A stretch of DNA of 64,000 bases from Bosea sp. (in: a-proteobacteria) (GCA_023910605.1 JAAVVV010000001.1:3152698-3216697), one strand, 5' to 3'. Numbered from the stretch's first letter, positions 31,031-40,478 are shown. Program-made: numbers and translations. The notes: generated by a model not told the origin, from the sequence alone.

Positions 31031-31858
31031 ATGCCCGTGCTGACCATGCCTGTCCTCGCCATCCCCTTCCCCATCATCGATCCGATCGCCGTTTCCATCG
31101 GCCCGCTGGCCCTGCGCTGGTATGGGCTGGCCTATGTCGCGGGGCTGCTCGGCGGCTGGCTTTATGCCCGCTGGCTGGTGCAGCGCGACGGGCTGTGGGC
31201 AGGCCGCGGCCGGCCCGATCCTGTCGCGCTCGACGACATGCTGATCTGGGTCGCCATCGGCGTGGTGCTGGGCGGACGGCTTGGCTATGTGCTGTTCTAC
31301 GACTTTGCTTCCTATGCAGCCGATCCGGCGCAGATCCTCGCGGTCTGGCGCGGCGGCATGTCCTTCCATGGCGGTCTCGTGGGCGCGATCACCGCGCTTG
31401 CCCTCTTTGCCCGGCGCAAGGGCTACAATCCGCTCTCGGTCTTCGACATTGCCGCAGCGGTGGTCCCCATCGGGCTCTTTTTCGGGCGCCTCGCCAATTT
31501 CATCAATGGCGAGCTATGGGGCCGTCCGGCGCCGGACCTGCCCTGGGCCATGGTCTTTCCCGAAGGCGGGCCGGTGCCGCGCCATCCCAGCCAGCTGTAT
31601 CAGGCGATGCTGGAAGGCCCCGCGCTTTTCATCGTGCTGGCCTGGGCGTTGAGCCGCTTCGGCTTTCACCGGCCCGGCCTGATCGCAGGCGTCTTCGGCA
31701 TCGGCTATGCCATCGCCCGCATCGTCAGCGAGATGTTCCGGCAGCCCGACCCGCAGCTCGGCTTCCTCATCGGCGGCGTGACCATGGGCATGCTGTTGTC
31801 CCTGCCCATGCTGGGGGCCGGGCTCTGGCTGGCGCTCAGGGCCCGCAAGGCTCCCTGA
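31031..31858 (+). CDS. lgt: Prolipoprotein diacylglyceryl transferase
   Basis: Transfers diacylglycerol from phosphatidylglycerol to the lipobox Cys of prolipoproteins, first step of lipoprotein maturation, in the inner membrane. 275 residues with seven helices. The Lgt signature FGRLANFINGELWGRP and PRHPSQLYQAMLEG are intact, and LRWYGLAYVAGLLGGW is the essential N-terminal region. ATG 31031 or 31046 could start it. First gene of lgt-midA-pgeF, a common Hyphomicrobiales arrangement. Confidence 0.96.
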   Translation: MPVLTMPVLAIPFPIIDPIAVSIGPLALRWYGLAYVAGLLGGWLYARWLVQRDGLWAGRGRPDPVALDDMLIWVAIGVVLGGRLGYVLFYDFASYAADPAQILAVWRGGMSFHGGLVGAITALALFARRKGYNPLSVFDIAAAVVPIGLFFGRLANFINGELWGRPAPDLPWAMVFPEGGPVPRHPSQLYQAMLEGPALFIVLAWALSRFGFHRPGLIAGVFGIGYAIARIVSEMFRQPDPQLGFLIGGVTMGMLLSLPMLGAGLWLALRARKAP

Positions 31859-31874
31859 TGCAGGCCTCCGCGCC

Positions 31875-32969
31875 ATGACGCGCCTGAAAGCCGAGATTGC
31901 GGAGCGGATTGCGCTCGATGGCCCCATGCCCGTCGACCGCTACATGGCGCTGTGCCTCAGCCATCCCACGCTTGGCTATTACACGACCCGCGATCCCTTC
32001 GGCGCGGCAGGCGACTTCACCACCGCTCCGGAGATCAGCCAGGTCTTCGGGGAGTTGATCGGGCTGTGGGCCGCACAGACCTGGCTGGGGCTTGGCGCGC
32101 CGCCGCGCCTTCGCCTTGTGGAGATCGGCCCCGGACGCGGCACGCTGATGGCCGATGCGCTCCGCGCCATCGCAAGGGCGCTGCCCGCCATGATGTCAGC
32201 GCTCGAGGTCCGCATGGTGGAGACATCGCGCACCTTGCAAGCCGCCCAGCAGGCGCGCCTGGCCCAAGCCGGCGCCGTCATCAGGTGGACCGAGCATGCC
32301 GAGGCCGCGCTCGACGGACCGGTTATCGTGATCGCCAACGAGTTGCTGGATGCGCTGCCGGTTCGCCAGTTCGTCCGGACAGCCCGGGGTTGGCACGAGC
32401 GGCTTGTCGGGCTTGGCGAGGCTGGCGAGTTCGCCTTCGGCCTCGCGCCAGACCCGGACCCGGGATTGCGGATGGAGGCCCACGAGGGCGCCGTTCTGGA
32501 GCTCAGCCCGGCATCCGACGCCCTGCTGGCGACAGTGGCCCGCCACATCGCGGCGGAGGGCGGGGCCGCACTGTTCATCGATTACGGCTTCACGCAGGGC
32601 GGCTTCGGCGACACCCTGCAGGCCATGCAGCGCCATGGCTTCGTCGATCCTCTAGCCGGGCCGGGGGAAGCGGACCTGACGACCCATGTCAACTTCGCCC
32701 GCGCGGCCGACCTGGCGCGGGCGCAGGGCGCGCGGGTCTTCGGCCCCGTCACGCAGGCCGCGTTCCTGCTGGGCCTTGGCCTGACGCAACGCGCGGCCAC
32801 GCTGCGCCGGGCGGCGACGCCGGCCCAGGCGGCGGCGCTGGACGCCAGCCTGGCGCGGCTTACCGACAGCGCCGAGCGCGGCATGGGCCAGCTCTTCAAG
32901 GCCATCGCCTTTGCCCATCCTTCCATCGAAGCGCTGGCGGGGTTCGACGCCGCCGCCCCCAACCCGTGA
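31875..32969 (+). CDS. Class I SAM-dependent methyltransferase, MidA/NDUFAF7 family
   Basis: 364 residues. The family opening LSHPTLGYYTTRDPFGAAGDF and TAPEISQVFGELIGLW is followed by the SAM-binding loop VEIGPGRGTLMAD. The mitochondrial relative NDUFAF7 methylates an arginine of a complex I subunit; bacterial targets are not established. It lies 16 bp after lgt and 23 bp before pgeF on the same strand, so it is likely in one operon. Confidence 0.92.
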   Translation: MTRLKAEIAERIALDGPMPVDRYMALCLSHPTLGYYTTRDPFGAAGDFTTAPEISQVFGELIGLWAAQTWLGLGAPPRLRLVEIGPGRGTLMADALRAIARALPAMMSALEVRMVETSRTLQAAQQARLAQAGAVIRWTEHAEAALDGPVIVIANELLDALPVRQFVRTARGWHERLVGLGEAGEFAFGLAPDPDPGLRMEAHEGAVLELSPASDALLATVARHIAAEGGAALFIDYGFTQGGFGDTLQAMQRHGFVDPLAGPGEADLTTHVNFARAADLARAQGARVFGPVTQAAFLLGLGLTQRAATLRRAATPAQAAALDASLARLTDSAERGMGQLFKAIAFAHPSIEALAGFDAAAPNP

Positions 32970-32992
32970 TCCGGCTCGAGGAGCCAGCCCGC

Positions 32993-33757
32993 ATGTTCAT
33001 CACCGCCCCCGACCTCGCCGCGCTGCCCGGCATCCGCCACGCCTTCTTCACCCGTCAGGGCGGCGCCTCGCAAGGCATCTATGCTTCGCTCAACGGGGGC
33101 CTCGGCTCGCAGGACGACAAGGCCGCCATCGCAGAGAACCGCCGGCGCATGGCCGAGGCGCTGGCGGTGGCGCCGGACCGGCTCCTGAGCCTGTATCAGG
33201 TCCACTCCGCCGATGTCGTCGTCGCGGACGGGCCATGGCCGGGCGACAAGCCGAGGGCAGACGCCATGGTGACGCGCATGCGGGGCCTGGCGCTTGGCGT
33301 GTCCAGCGCCGATTGCGGGCCGATCCTCTTTGCCGACGCCAAGGCCGGCGTCATCGGCGCGGCGCATTCGGGCTGGAAGGGCGCCTTCACCGGCATCGGC
33401 GAAGCGACGCTGGCCGCCATGGAGCGGCTCGGCGCACGCCGGAACAATGTCGTGGCGGTGCTCGGCCCCACCATCGGCCCGAACGCCTATGAGGTGGGTC
33501 CGGAATTCGTGCAGCGCTTCGAGGAGGCGGATGCGGCGCATAGGCGCTTCTTCGCGCCTTCGCAGCGCCATGGCCACGCCATGTTCGACCTGCCAGCCTT
33601 CATCGGCGCGCACTTGCGGGCGGCGGGCGTGGGCCGCTTCGTCGATCTTGGCCTGTGCACCTATTCCGACCCGGAACGCTTCTTCAGCTACCGGATGACC
33701 ACCCACAAGGGCGAGCCGGATTATGGGCGGCTGATATCGGCCATCTCTCTCGACTGA
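32993..33757 (+). CDS. pgeF: Peptidoglycan editing factor PgeF (YfiH/laccase-domain family)
   Basis: 254 residues, cytoplasmic. The zinc/catalytic triad of the family is complete: His in YQVHSADVV, Cys in SSADCGPILF and His in GAAHSGWKG. PgeF removes L-Ser-containing muropeptide precursors made by MurC error in E. coli; older annotations call this family multicopper polyphenol oxidase. Close spacing with lgt and midA ties it to envelope functions. Confidence 0.93.
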   Translation: MFITAPDLAALPGIRHAFFTRQGGASQGIYASLNGGLGSQDDKAAIAENRRRMAEALAVAPDRLLSLYQVHSADVVVADGPWPGDKPRADAMVTRMRGLALGVSSADCGPILFADAKAGVIGAAHSGWKGAFTGIGEATLAAMERLGARRNNVVAVLGPTIGPNAYEVGPEFVQRFEEADAAHRRFFAPSQRHGHAMFDLPAFIGAHLRAAGVGRFVDLGLCTYSDPERFFSYRMTTHKGEPDYGRLISAISLD

Positions 33758-33769
33758 GCTTGGCCGCCA

Positions 33770-33790
33770 TCCACAGCGAAGGGCTGTGGA
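33770..33790. terminator. Hairpin after pgeF
   Basis: A perfect 8-bp stem TCCACAGC/GCTGTGGA with a 5-nt loop lies 12 bp after the pgeF stop, without a T-tract. It may end or stabilise the lgt-midA-pgeF transcript. The rest of 33791-34050 shows no supported gene. Confidence 0.35.
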
Positions 33791-34050
33791 CGGACCCCTT
33801 CGCCCATTGTGGCGAGAGCCCGAATCCGGGACCGATGCTGATGTTCGGTTGGGGGCCGGTTGGGGATTCTCGCGGATTCAAAACCGATCTAAGGTCGGAT
33901 CGAGAGGTGATTCGGCCCACTGCACAGCAAGCGGCCGAAGCGGAAGGGCCAGTGCCCGTCCGGATCGGGCCATCCGTGGATGCCTTGAATCTGTCCCTGT
34001 CGGACGCCCCCTTTCGCCCGTGTTTCTGCACTCCTGAGGAGCTGGCTTTC

Positions 34051-34551
34051 GTGCTGGATATCGACCGCGACCTCGACCGAACGCACCACCCGCTCGACGT
34101 GATCGAGCGTCTGGCCACGCTGAACGACTGGCGTTTCGACCGTGATGGCGAGGACGAGATTTCCGTCATCGTGAGCGGCGGTTTCGCCGAGTATCAGGTC
34201 GCCGTGACATGGCTCGACCAGATGGAGGCGATCCATGTCGCGTCAGCCTTCGGTCTCAAGGTGCCGGCGCGCCGCAAGGCGGAGGTGCTGTCGCTGATCT
34301 CGCTGATCAACGAGCAGCTCTGGCTCGGCCATTTCGATTTCTGGAGCGCTGAGAATGTCGTGATGTTCCGCCATTCGCTGCTGCTCTCGGGCGGCGCGGA
34401 GCCCACCGACGAGCAGGCCGGCATGCTGGTCAAATCCGCCGTCGACACCTGCGAGCGCTACTATCAGGCCTTCCAGTTCGTGCTCTGGGCGGGCCGCACC
34501 GCGCGCGAGGCGCTGGATGGCGCCATGATGGAATGCATGGGCGAGGGCTGA
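34051..34551 (+). CDS. YbjN domain-containing protein
   Basis: 166 residues if GTG 34051 is used. I prefer it because a gagga ribosome site lies about 10 bp upstream and the family homology begins HPLDVIERLATLNDW; the frame stays open further upstream but without family-like sequence. The YbjN fold resembles type III secretion chaperones and family members affect motility and stress in enterobacteria. In Hyphomicrobiales the gene typically precedes proC, as here. Cytoplasmic, no signal peptide. Confidence 0.82.
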   Translation: MLDIDRDLDRTHHPLDVIERLATLNDWRFDRDGEDEISVIVSGGFAEYQVAVTWLDQMEAIHVASAFGLKVPARRKAEVLSLISLINEQLWLGHFDFWSAENVVMFRHSLLLSGGAEPTDEQAGMLVKSAVDTCERYYQAFQFVLWAGRTAREALDGAMMECMGEG

Positions 34552-34645
34552 GCCGCCGATCGGCCGGGCAGGCGACAAGCAGCGCGGCGCTGGCTATAAC
34601 CGGAGCGGCGGCGCTGGGGCCGCCCTTCGATCCCGCAGGCTGGCC

Positions 34646-35473
34646 ATGACCGACACTCCCTCCCTCCCCCGAACTCTCGTGCTGATGGGAGCCGGCAAGA
34701 TGGGCGGCGCCATGCTCGAAGGCTGGCTCGCAGGCGGGCTCGATGCAGACGGGCTGACCGTGCTCGATCCGAATGCGGGCGAGCCGCTTCAGGCGCTGGC
34801 GCGAAGCCATGGCTTCGCCCTCAACCCGCCGCTTGAATCCATCGCCGAGCCCGAGGCGCTGGTGCTGGGCGTGAAGCCGCAGATGCTGGACGCAGCCGCG
34901 CCTGCGCTGGCCCATCTGGCGGGACCGGCCACGCTGGTGGTGTCGATCCTCGCCGGCAAGACCATGGCGAACCTCGCAGCACGCGCGCCGCGGGCCACGG
35001 CCTTCGTGCGGGCCATGCCCAACCTGCCGGCCTCGGTGAGGCGCGGCGTCACCGGCGTGGCAGCCAGCGCAGCCGTGAGCGATGCCCAGCGCCGCATGAC
35101 CACGGCCCTGCTCAGCGGCATCGGCGCCGTCGAGTGGGTGCCGGCCGAGGACATGATCGATGCGGTCACAGCCGTATCCGGCTCCGGCCCGGCCTATGTC
35201 TTCCACCTTGTCGAGTGCCTGACCGAAGCGGGAGTGGCAGCGGGCCTGCCTCCCGAGGTGGCGGCGCGGCTGGCGCGCGGCACGATCGAGGGCGCGGGCG
35301 AGTTGCTGCACCGTTCGGATCTCGATCCGGCCACGCTGCGCCAGAATGTGACATCGCCCGGAGGCACGACGGCTGCGGCGCTTGAAATCCTGATGGCGGA
35401 GAACGGCATGAAGGCGCTGATGCGCCGCGCCGTGGCCGCCGCCCGCCATCGCGCCAGCGAACTCAGCGGCTGA
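34646..35473 (+). CDS. proC: Pyrroline-5-carboxylate reductase
   Basis: Final step of proline synthesis, reducing P5C with NADPH in the cytoplasm. 275 residues. Rossmann motif LMGAGKMGGAMLEGW at the N-terminus, LGVKPQMLD, FVRAMPNLPA and the C-terminal AVSGSGPAYVF and VTSPGGTTAAALE signature are all intact. It follows ybjN by 94 bp on the same strand. A weak hairpin lies after the stop. Confidence 0.96.
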   Translation: MTDTPSLPRTLVLMGAGKMGGAMLEGWLAGGLDADGLTVLDPNAGEPLQALARSHGFALNPPLESIAEPEALVLGVKPQMLDAAAPALAHLAGPATLVVSILAGKTMANLAARAPRATAFVRAMPNLPASVRRGVTGVAASAAVSDAQRRMTTALLSGIGAVEWVPAEDMIDAVTAVSGSGPAYVFHLVECLTEAGVAAGLPPEVAARLARGTIEGAGELLHRSDLDPATLRQNVTSPGGTTAAALEILMAENGMKALMRRAVAAARHRASELSG

Positions 35474-35511
35474 CCTTGCGGCGCCCGGCGCGCTACGCAG
35501 CGCTGATGCCA

Positions 35512-35540
35512 GGGGCGCGCCAGCGACAAGGCGCCCCTTT
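35512..35540 (+). terminator. Possible terminator after proC
   Basis: GGGGCGC (35512-35518) pairs with GCGCCCC (35531-35537) over a 12-nt loop and is followed by TTT. Moderate at best. Confidence 0.4.
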
Positions 35541-35590
35541 GCGGCGTCGGGTCGAGCGCCTATCTTGATGACCAGACACAGGAGGCCCGC

Positions 35591-36313
35591 ATGGCCAGCC
35601 GCAGCGCAGCACAGTCCGCCAGGCCAGATTCCCGCAAGGCAGCCATCGAAGCCCTGATGGCGCTGGTTGCCGAGCAGGGCTGGAAGCATGTCGAACTGCC
35701 AGAGATCGCCCGCAAGGCGGGGCTCAGCCTTTCCGCCCTGCGCGACCTGTTTCCGTCGAAGGGCGCCATGCTGGCAGGCTTTGGCCGGATGCTCGACAAG
35801 GCCGTGCTGGAAGGCGCCAACCCGGACCTGATCGGCGAGCCGATCCATGAGCGCGTCTTCGACCTTGTGATGCGCCGCCTCGACGCCATGGCGCCCTACA
35901 AGCCAGCGCTGATCGAGATCCGCCGCGCCGTCCGCGCCGATCCGCTGATGGCGGCCGCGCTCAACCAGGCAGCGCTCAACTCCTGGCGTTACCTGCTGGC
36001 CTCTGTCGAGGTTCCGGTCGAGGACGAACTTGGCATGCTCAAGATCCAGGGCGCCGTCATCGTCTTCGCACGGACCGCCGACACCTGGCTCGATGACCGC
36101 GACGAGAGCCTCGCAAAGACCATGGCCACGCTCGACCGCGAGCTGAAGAACGGTGAACGCGTGCTGGGCTTCGCCGAGGATGCCCGCCGTCTCACTGCGC
36201 CTTTGCGCAGCATCGCGCAGGCTTTGTTCGAGCGCGCGCCGCGCATGCGTCGCCGCGAACGCGCCGGGCCGATGCGGGGTGAGGACCACGACGATTTCGC
36301 CCCCGCCATCTGA
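35591..36313 (+). CDS. TetR/AcrR-family transcriptional regulator
   Basis: 240 residues. N-terminal helix-turn-helix: RKAAIEALMALVAEQGWKHV, then LPEIARKAGLSLSALRDLFPSKGAML, typical TetR. The C-terminal ligand/dimer domain is less conserved and ends in a basic MRRRERAG stretch. A strong caggaggcc ribosome site precedes ATG 35591. The adjacent CsaA-like gene starts 8 bp downstream, so they are probably co-transcribed. The target is unknown. Confidence 0.87.
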   Translation: MASRSAAQSARPDSRKAAIEALMALVAEQGWKHVELPEIARKAGLSLSALRDLFPSKGAMLAGFGRMLDKAVLEGANPDLIGEPIHERVFDLVMRRLDAMAPYKPALIEIRRAVRADPLMAAALNQAALNSWRYLLASVEVPVEDELGMLKIQGAVIVFARTADTWLDDRDESLAKTMATLDRELKNGERVLGFAEDARRLTAPLRSIAQALFERAPRMRRRERAGPMRGEDHDDFAPAI

Positions 36314-36320
36314 GACAGCC

Positions 36321-36677
36321 ATGGATTCTCCAGCCGCCGCCGGCACGATCGGCTTCGACGACTTCCTGAAAGTCGACATCCGGGTCGGCACCATCGTCAG
36401 CGCCGAGGCTTACCCCGAGGCCCGCAAGCCCGCCTTCAAGCTTTGGATCGATTTCGGCCCCGGGCTGGGCATCAGGAAGACATCGGCCCAGATCACCCGC
36501 CACTACACGCTGGAGCAGTTGCCGGGTCGGCAGGTGTTGGCCGTTGTCAATTTCCCGCCCCGCCAGATCGGCAAGTTCATGTCCGAGGTGCTGACGCTCG
36601 GCGTTCCGGATGCGGACGGCGAGGTGGTGCTGCTGCAACCGGGCCATGGCGTGCCCGATGGCGGCCGGATGTATTGA
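36321..36677 (+). CDS. tRNA-binding domain protein (CsaA-like)
   Basis: 118 residues forming one EMAP-II/CsaA OB-fold tRNA-binding domain: FLKVDIRVGTIVSAEAYPEARKPAFKL, SAQITRHYT, VVNFPPRQIGKFMSEVL. CsaA of Bacillus acts as a secretion-related chaperone and binds tRNA; the role in alphaproteobacteria is not settled. ATG 36321 lies 8 bp after the TetR stop. Convergent with the MaoC gene. Confidence 0.9.
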   Translation: MDSPAAAGTIGFDDFLKVDIRVGTIVSAEAYPEARKPAFKLWIDFGPGLGIRKTSAQITRHYTLEQLPGRQVLAVVNFPPRQIGKFMSEVLTLGVPDADGEVVLLQPGHGVPDGGRMY

Positions 36678-36695
36678 TCGGAGCGGGCCGTCGCC

Positions 36696-37697
36696 TCAGC
36701 GCTCCCAGAACACGCAGCCGTCGAACATGAACGCCATGTCGCCGTGCTGGTTGCGGGCCGTGTTGTGGTGGAACACCAGCCCCCAACCCGGCCGCGATGC
36801 GGACGCGCGCTTGTCGCTGACAGTTGTGGTGTAGGTCAGCGTGTCGCCGGCAAAGACCGGCTTCAGCCATTTCAGCGCCCTGAAGCCAGGGGACGAGCCC
36901 AGGCGCGGCATGGTCTCGCCCATCACGGCCTGCGCCCTGCGCCGCGCTGCCACCATCAGCCGCATCCACACCGCCGCCGTATGCCAGCCCGAGGCGCAGA
37001 GCCCGCCGAACAGCGACGCCTCGGCGGCCGCCACATCGAGGTGGAAGCGCTGCGGATCGAAAGCGCCGGCAAAGGCGATGATGTCGTCGGGTGTGAAGGT
37101 GAAGCGGCCAAGGGCGGTCTCGGTGCCGATCGCCACATCATCGAAGCGCGCCACCGGCGAGGCCGGTTCCTCCGGCAATTCCAGCGCCCCGATCGTGGCC
37201 GGCGGAACATAGCGCACCGGCAGGGCCTCTGCCCTGAAGGTCGGCGGCGCGATGTGTCCCCGTCGTCCGAAGATGATCCAGTTGGTCGCCTCCTGCACGG
37301 GCTCCGCGTTCTGGTTGAGCACCTCGAAACGGAAGCGCACCAAGCCAATATCGGGCCGCGAGCGGCTTTCCTTCAGGTCCAGAACGGTGTGGCGCACGCT
37401 CAGCACATCGCCGGGCCGCACCGGGCGCAGCCACTTCAGCTCTTCAAGGCCGGGCGCGCCCATGCCGGCGCTGTCCAGCAGGAAGCCCTCGGTCATCATC
37501 CGCATCATCAGTGCGGATGTGTGCCAGCCCGAGCCGATCAGGCCGCCCACAAAGGTCGAGACTGCCTTCTCGGCATCGATGTGGAAATCCTGCGCATCGA
37601 AGATGCTCGCATAGGCGATGATATCCTCTTCGCTCACGGGGATTCCCCCGTAGCGCACCGTCTGGCCGACCGCGAAGTCCTCGAAGAACAGTGTCAT
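36696..37697 (-). CDS. MaoC-like dehydratase with two fused hotdog domains
   Basis: 333 residues made of an internal duplication. Copy 1 has EDIIAYASIFDAQDFHID and GSGWHTSALMMRMM; copy 2 has DDIIAFAGAFDPQRFHLD and ASGWHTAAVWMRLM. Both halves keep the Asp and His of the R-specific enoyl-CoA hydratase site. Likely an acyl-CoA or related thioester hydratase. It sits 11 bp behind ychF at the end of the prs-rplY-pth-ychF run, an arrangement seen in relatives though the metabolic link is unclear. Confidence 0.88.
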   Translation of the reverse strand: MTLFFEDFAVGQTVRYGGIPVSEEDIIAYASIFDAQDFHIDAEKAVSTFVGGLIGSGWHTSALMMRMMTEGFLLDSAGMGAPGLEELKWLRPVRPGDVLSVRHTVLDLKESRSRPDIGLVRFRFEVLNQNAEPVQEATNWIIFGRRGHIAPPTFRAEALPVRYVPPATIGALELPEEPASPVARFDDVAIGTETALGRFTFTPDDIIAFAGAFDPQRFHLDVAAAEASLFGGLCASGWHTAAVWMRLMVAARRRAQAVMGETMPRLGSSPGFRALKWLKPVFAGDTLTYTTTVSDKRASASRPGWGLVFHHNTARNQHGDMAFMFDGCVFWER

Positions 37698-37707
37698 CGG
37701 CAGAGGC

Positions 37708-38805
37708 TCAGTTGGCGAAGCGGAAATGCAGCACGTCGCCGTCGGCCACGACATACTCCTTGCCTTCCAGCCTCAGCTTGCCGCCATCCCGCGCCCCGGC
37801 CTCGCCGTTTAGCGCGGTGTAGTCGCGGTAGGCGATGGTCTCGGCCCGGATGAAGCCTTTCTCGAAATCGGTGTGGATCACGCCTGCCGCCGCCGGAGCC
37901 CGCGTGCCCTTGGCGATCGTCCAGGCGCGCGCCTCCTTCGGGCCGACGGTGAAGTAGGTGATCAGGCCCAGCAGCGCATAGCCCTCGCGGATCACGCGGT
38001 TGAGGCCCGGCTCGGACAGACCCACCGCTTCGAGGAAATCGGCCTGATCGCCGGCGCTCATCACCGCGATCTCGCTCTCGATCTTGGCGGAGACGACCAC
38101 GGCGCGGGCGCCCTCCTCGGCCGCGCGTGCGAAGACCTTCTGCGAGAACGCATTGCCCTGGTCGGCTGATGCCTCCTCGACATTGCACACGTAGAGCACC
38201 GGCTTGGCGGTGAGCAGTTGCAGCATCTGGAAGGACCGTTCCTCCTCGGCCGTGCGCTGGGTGAGACGCGCCGGCTTGCCCTCCTGAAGCAGCACCAGCG
38301 CCCTGGTGATCAGAGCCAGCTGCTCCTTGGAATCCTTGTCGCCGGAGCGTGCCTTCTTCTCGAGGCTGACCACGCGCTTTTCGAGGCTTTCAAGGTCGGC
38401 CAGCATCAGCTCTGTCTCGATCGTCTCGATGTCGGCCAGCGGGTCCACCTTGCCCTCGACATGGGTGATGTCGCCATCCTCGAAGCAGCGCACGACATGC
38501 ACGATGGCATCGACCTCACGGATGTTGGCCAGGAACTGGTTGCCCAGCCCCTCGCCCTTCGAGGCGCCGCGCACGATGCCGGCGATGTCGACGAAGGTGA
38601 TGCGTGTCGGGATGATCTGCTGGGATTTGCCGATCGAGGCCAGCTTGTCGAGGCGCGCATCCGGCACCGCCACATCGCCGACATTGGGTTCGATGGTGCA
38701 GAACGGATAATTGGCCGCCTGCGCCGCCGCCGTCTGCGTCAGCGCGTTGAAGAGGGTCGACTTGCCGACGTTCGGCAGGCCGACGATGCCGCATTTGAAG
38801 CCCAT
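37708..38805 (-). CDS. ychF: Redox-regulated ribosome-associated ATPase YchF
   Basis: 365 residues, OBG-family P-loop NTPase. G1 [13 protein letters not shown]2/G3 region [20 protein letters not shown]; the G4 motif reads NVEE instead of NKxD, explaining ATP over GTP preference; the C-terminal TGS domain covers about 280-365 with [10 protein letters not shown]. It binds ribosomes and negatively affects the oxidative stress response in E. coli. Between pth and maoC in one run. Confidence 0.96.
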   Translation of the reverse strand: MGFKCGIVGLPNVGKSTLFNALTQTAAAQAANYPFCTIEPNVGDVAVPDARLDKLASIGKSQQIIPTRITFVDIAGIVRGASKGEGLGNQFLANIREVDAIVHVVRCFEDGDITHVEGKVDPLADIETIETELMLADLESLEKRVVSLEKKARSGDKDSKEQLALITRALVLLQEGKPARLTQRTAEEERSFQMLQLLTAKPVLYVCNVEEASADQGNAFSQKVFARAAEEGARAVVVSAKIESEIAVMSAGDQADFLEAVGLSEPGLNRVIREGYALLGLITYFTVGPKEARAWTIAKGTRAPAAAGVIHTDFEKGFIRAETIAYRDYTALNGEAGARDGGKLRLEGKEYVVADGDVLHFRFAN

Positions 38806-38892
38806 GGTTTCGGTCTTTCGATGGTGTGCCTCAGGCCGGGGCCTGGACGGATGGATCGGCATGATGCCGTGTAGCAGCAGCGTGACGGCGTC

Positions 38893-39507
38893 TCAATCGC
38901 CGCCTTTGTCCCCGGGGCGCTTGACGTCGCCCCAGCCCCTGGCCTGCATCAGGGCTGCGACATCGCTCTGGAAGCGCTCATCGAAGCCGCCGATCAGAAG
39001 AGCCGCCTTGTCGGCGGCGGCGCGGCACAGATCCTCGACCCAGGGCCGCTCGTCCTTGCCGAAGTCGTTCAGCACGTAGCCATGCACAAGCGCCTTGTCG
39101 CCCGGATGGCCGATGCCCATCCGCACGCGCCGGTAATCATTGCCGACCGAGGCCGTGATCGAGCGCAAGCCATTGTGCCCGGCATTGCCGCCGCCGGTCT
39201 TGACCCGCAGCCTTGCCGGGGCGAGGTCCAGCTCATCGTGGAAGACCACGATGTGGGACGGTGCGATCTTGTAGAACCGGGCCGCTTCCTGGACAGGGCC
39301 GCCCGAAAGGTTCATATATGTCATGGGCTTGAGCAGCAGCGCCTTGCCGAACCCGATGACGGCCTCTGCCGCCTCGCCATGGAAGCGGGCGCGCCACGAC
39401 GCGGCGCGATGGACGCGGGCGATCTCGTCCAGCGCCATGAAGCCGATATTGTGCCGGTTGCCGGCATAGTCCCTGCCCGGATTGCCGAGCCCGACCAGTA
39501 GCAGCAT
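38893..39507 (-). CDS. pth: Peptidyl-tRNA hydrolase
   Basis: Recycles tRNA by hydrolysing peptidyl-tRNA released from stalled ribosomes. 204 residues. Catalytic His and neighbouring Asn are in [16 protein letters not shown], the clamp Asp in VVFHDELDL, and [13 protein letters not shown] is the conserved glycine loop. ATG 39507. A strong terminator-like hairpin lies only 22 bp upstream, between rplY and pth. Confidence 0.96.
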   Translation of the reverse strand: MLLLVGLGNPGRDYAGNRHNIGFMALDEIARVHRAASWRARFHGEAAEAVIGFGKALLLKPMTYMNLSGGPVQEAARFYKIAPSHIVVFHDELDLAPARLRVKTGGGNAGHNGLRSITASVGNDYRRVRMGIGHPGDKALVHGYVLNDFGKDERPWVEDLCRAAADKAALLIGGFDERFQSDVAALMQARGWGDVKRPGDKGGD

Positions 39508-39523
39508 GGGGCAGCTCCGCATG

Positions 39524-39550
39524 AAAAACGGCCGGGACGGGTCCCGGCCG
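39524..39550 (-). terminator. Rho-independent terminator between rplY and pth
   Basis: Read on the minus strand, CGGCCGGGAC pairs with GTCCCGGCCG and is followed by TTTTT. The 10-bp perfect GC stem with a T-run lies 30 bp after the rplY stop. It should end or attenuate the prs-rplY message before pth. Confidence 0.75.
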
Positions 39551-39579
39551 TGTCCAGCTTGTCAGCCGGCCTTTCGGCC

Positions 39580-40212
39580 TCAGTTCTTGGCGGCCTTGGC
39601 CGGAGCGGCTTCGGCGGCCGGCGCGGCGCTTGTCATTTCCTCGACCATCTTGGTCGGGGTCGAGACGGCGACCAGCGTCAGGTTCTCGCGGCTGATGGCG
39701 CGGCAACCGGGCGGCAGCACCACGTCTTTGAGGTGAACCGAGGCGCCGATGTTCATCGAGGCTACCGAAATGTCGATGGCTTCCGGGATGTTGTCGGCCG
39801 GGGCCATGAGTTCGATCGTGTGCTCGACGAGCTGCACGAGGCCGCCGCGCTTCACGCCGGGCGAAAGCTCCTGGCCGGAGATGTGGATCGGCACCACGAC
39901 GCGGATCTCGGAGCCGGCGGACAGGCGCATGAAATCGACATGCAGCGGCGTGTCCTTGACGGGATCGAGCTGGTAATCGCGCGGAATGGCGCGGATGGTC
40001 TGCCCGTCGACCTCGATCTCGACCGCCGTGGTCAGGAAGTGACCGGCGTAGATCATGCGGTGGGTCTGGGCGTAATCGAGCGCGATGGGGAGAGCGGCCT
40101 CGCCGCCGCCATAAATCACGGCGGGCACCTGGCCGGTACGGCGAACTGCACGGGCGGCCCCCTTGCCGCCGGACGTGCGCGCCGAAGCCTTGATATGCTT
40201 CACTTCGGACAT
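39580..40212 (-). CDS. rplY: 50S ribosomal protein L25/general stress protein Ctc
   Basis: 210 residues, the two-domain Ctc form: N-terminal 5S rRNA-binding L25 domain (RTSGGKGAARAVRRTGQVPAVIYG) and a C-terminal beta domain (EIRVVVPIHISGQELSPGVKRGG). The C-terminus is Ala/Glu/Lys rich. Expected neighbours prs and pth flank it. A terminator follows directly. Confidence 0.96.
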   Translation of the reverse strand: MSEVKHIKASARTSGGKGAARAVRRTGQVPAVIYGGGEAALPIALDYAQTHRMIYAGHFLTTAVEIEVDGQTIRAIPRDYQLDPVKDTPLHVDFMRLSAGSEIRVVVPIHISGQELSPGVKRGGLVQLVEHTIELMAPADNIPEAIDISVASMNIGASVHLKDVVLPPGCRAISRENLTLVAVSTPTKMVEEMTSAAPAAEAAPAKAAKN

Positions 40213-40301
40213 CGGATTGATCCTTCTAGAAATGAAAGCGCCGCCAGATCGGCGGCAGCCTGCCCCCTAGCCTCCAAGGGTGTCTGGAGAGGGCAGCGGC
40301 G

Positions 40302-40478
40302 CTATAGCGCGGATGCGCCCGACGGGCAAGGCTGCACGTCGGACGGGCAGGGCGCGGCGGGAGAGTCCGGCGGCGGTTCAGGCGCCACCTTGCCGGGCCT
40401 CTCCGGCTTGCCCTGCAAGGCGGGGTGGCTGCCGTCCAGGGGCGCGCCATGGGCGCTGGCGTCGTTGATCGGCTGCAT
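40302..40478 (-). CDS. Possible 58-residue Pro-rich small protein
   Basis: An open frame of 58 codons in the 350-bp gap between prs and rplY, starting MQPINDASAHGAPLDG. It is rich in Pro, Ser and Ala with two Cys near the end and no hydrophobic helix. No family was recognised and the ribosome site is weak. It could be a conserved small gene or part of a long rplY leader. Confidence 0.3.
   Translation of the reverse strand: MQPINDASAHGAPLDGSHPALQGKPERPGKVAPEPPPDSPAAPCPSDVQPCPSGASAL

Noticed and set aside
34430..36394. Long minus-strand frame opposite proC and the TetR gene
   Set aside because: Antisense to two clear genes; no recognisable domain or ribosome site.
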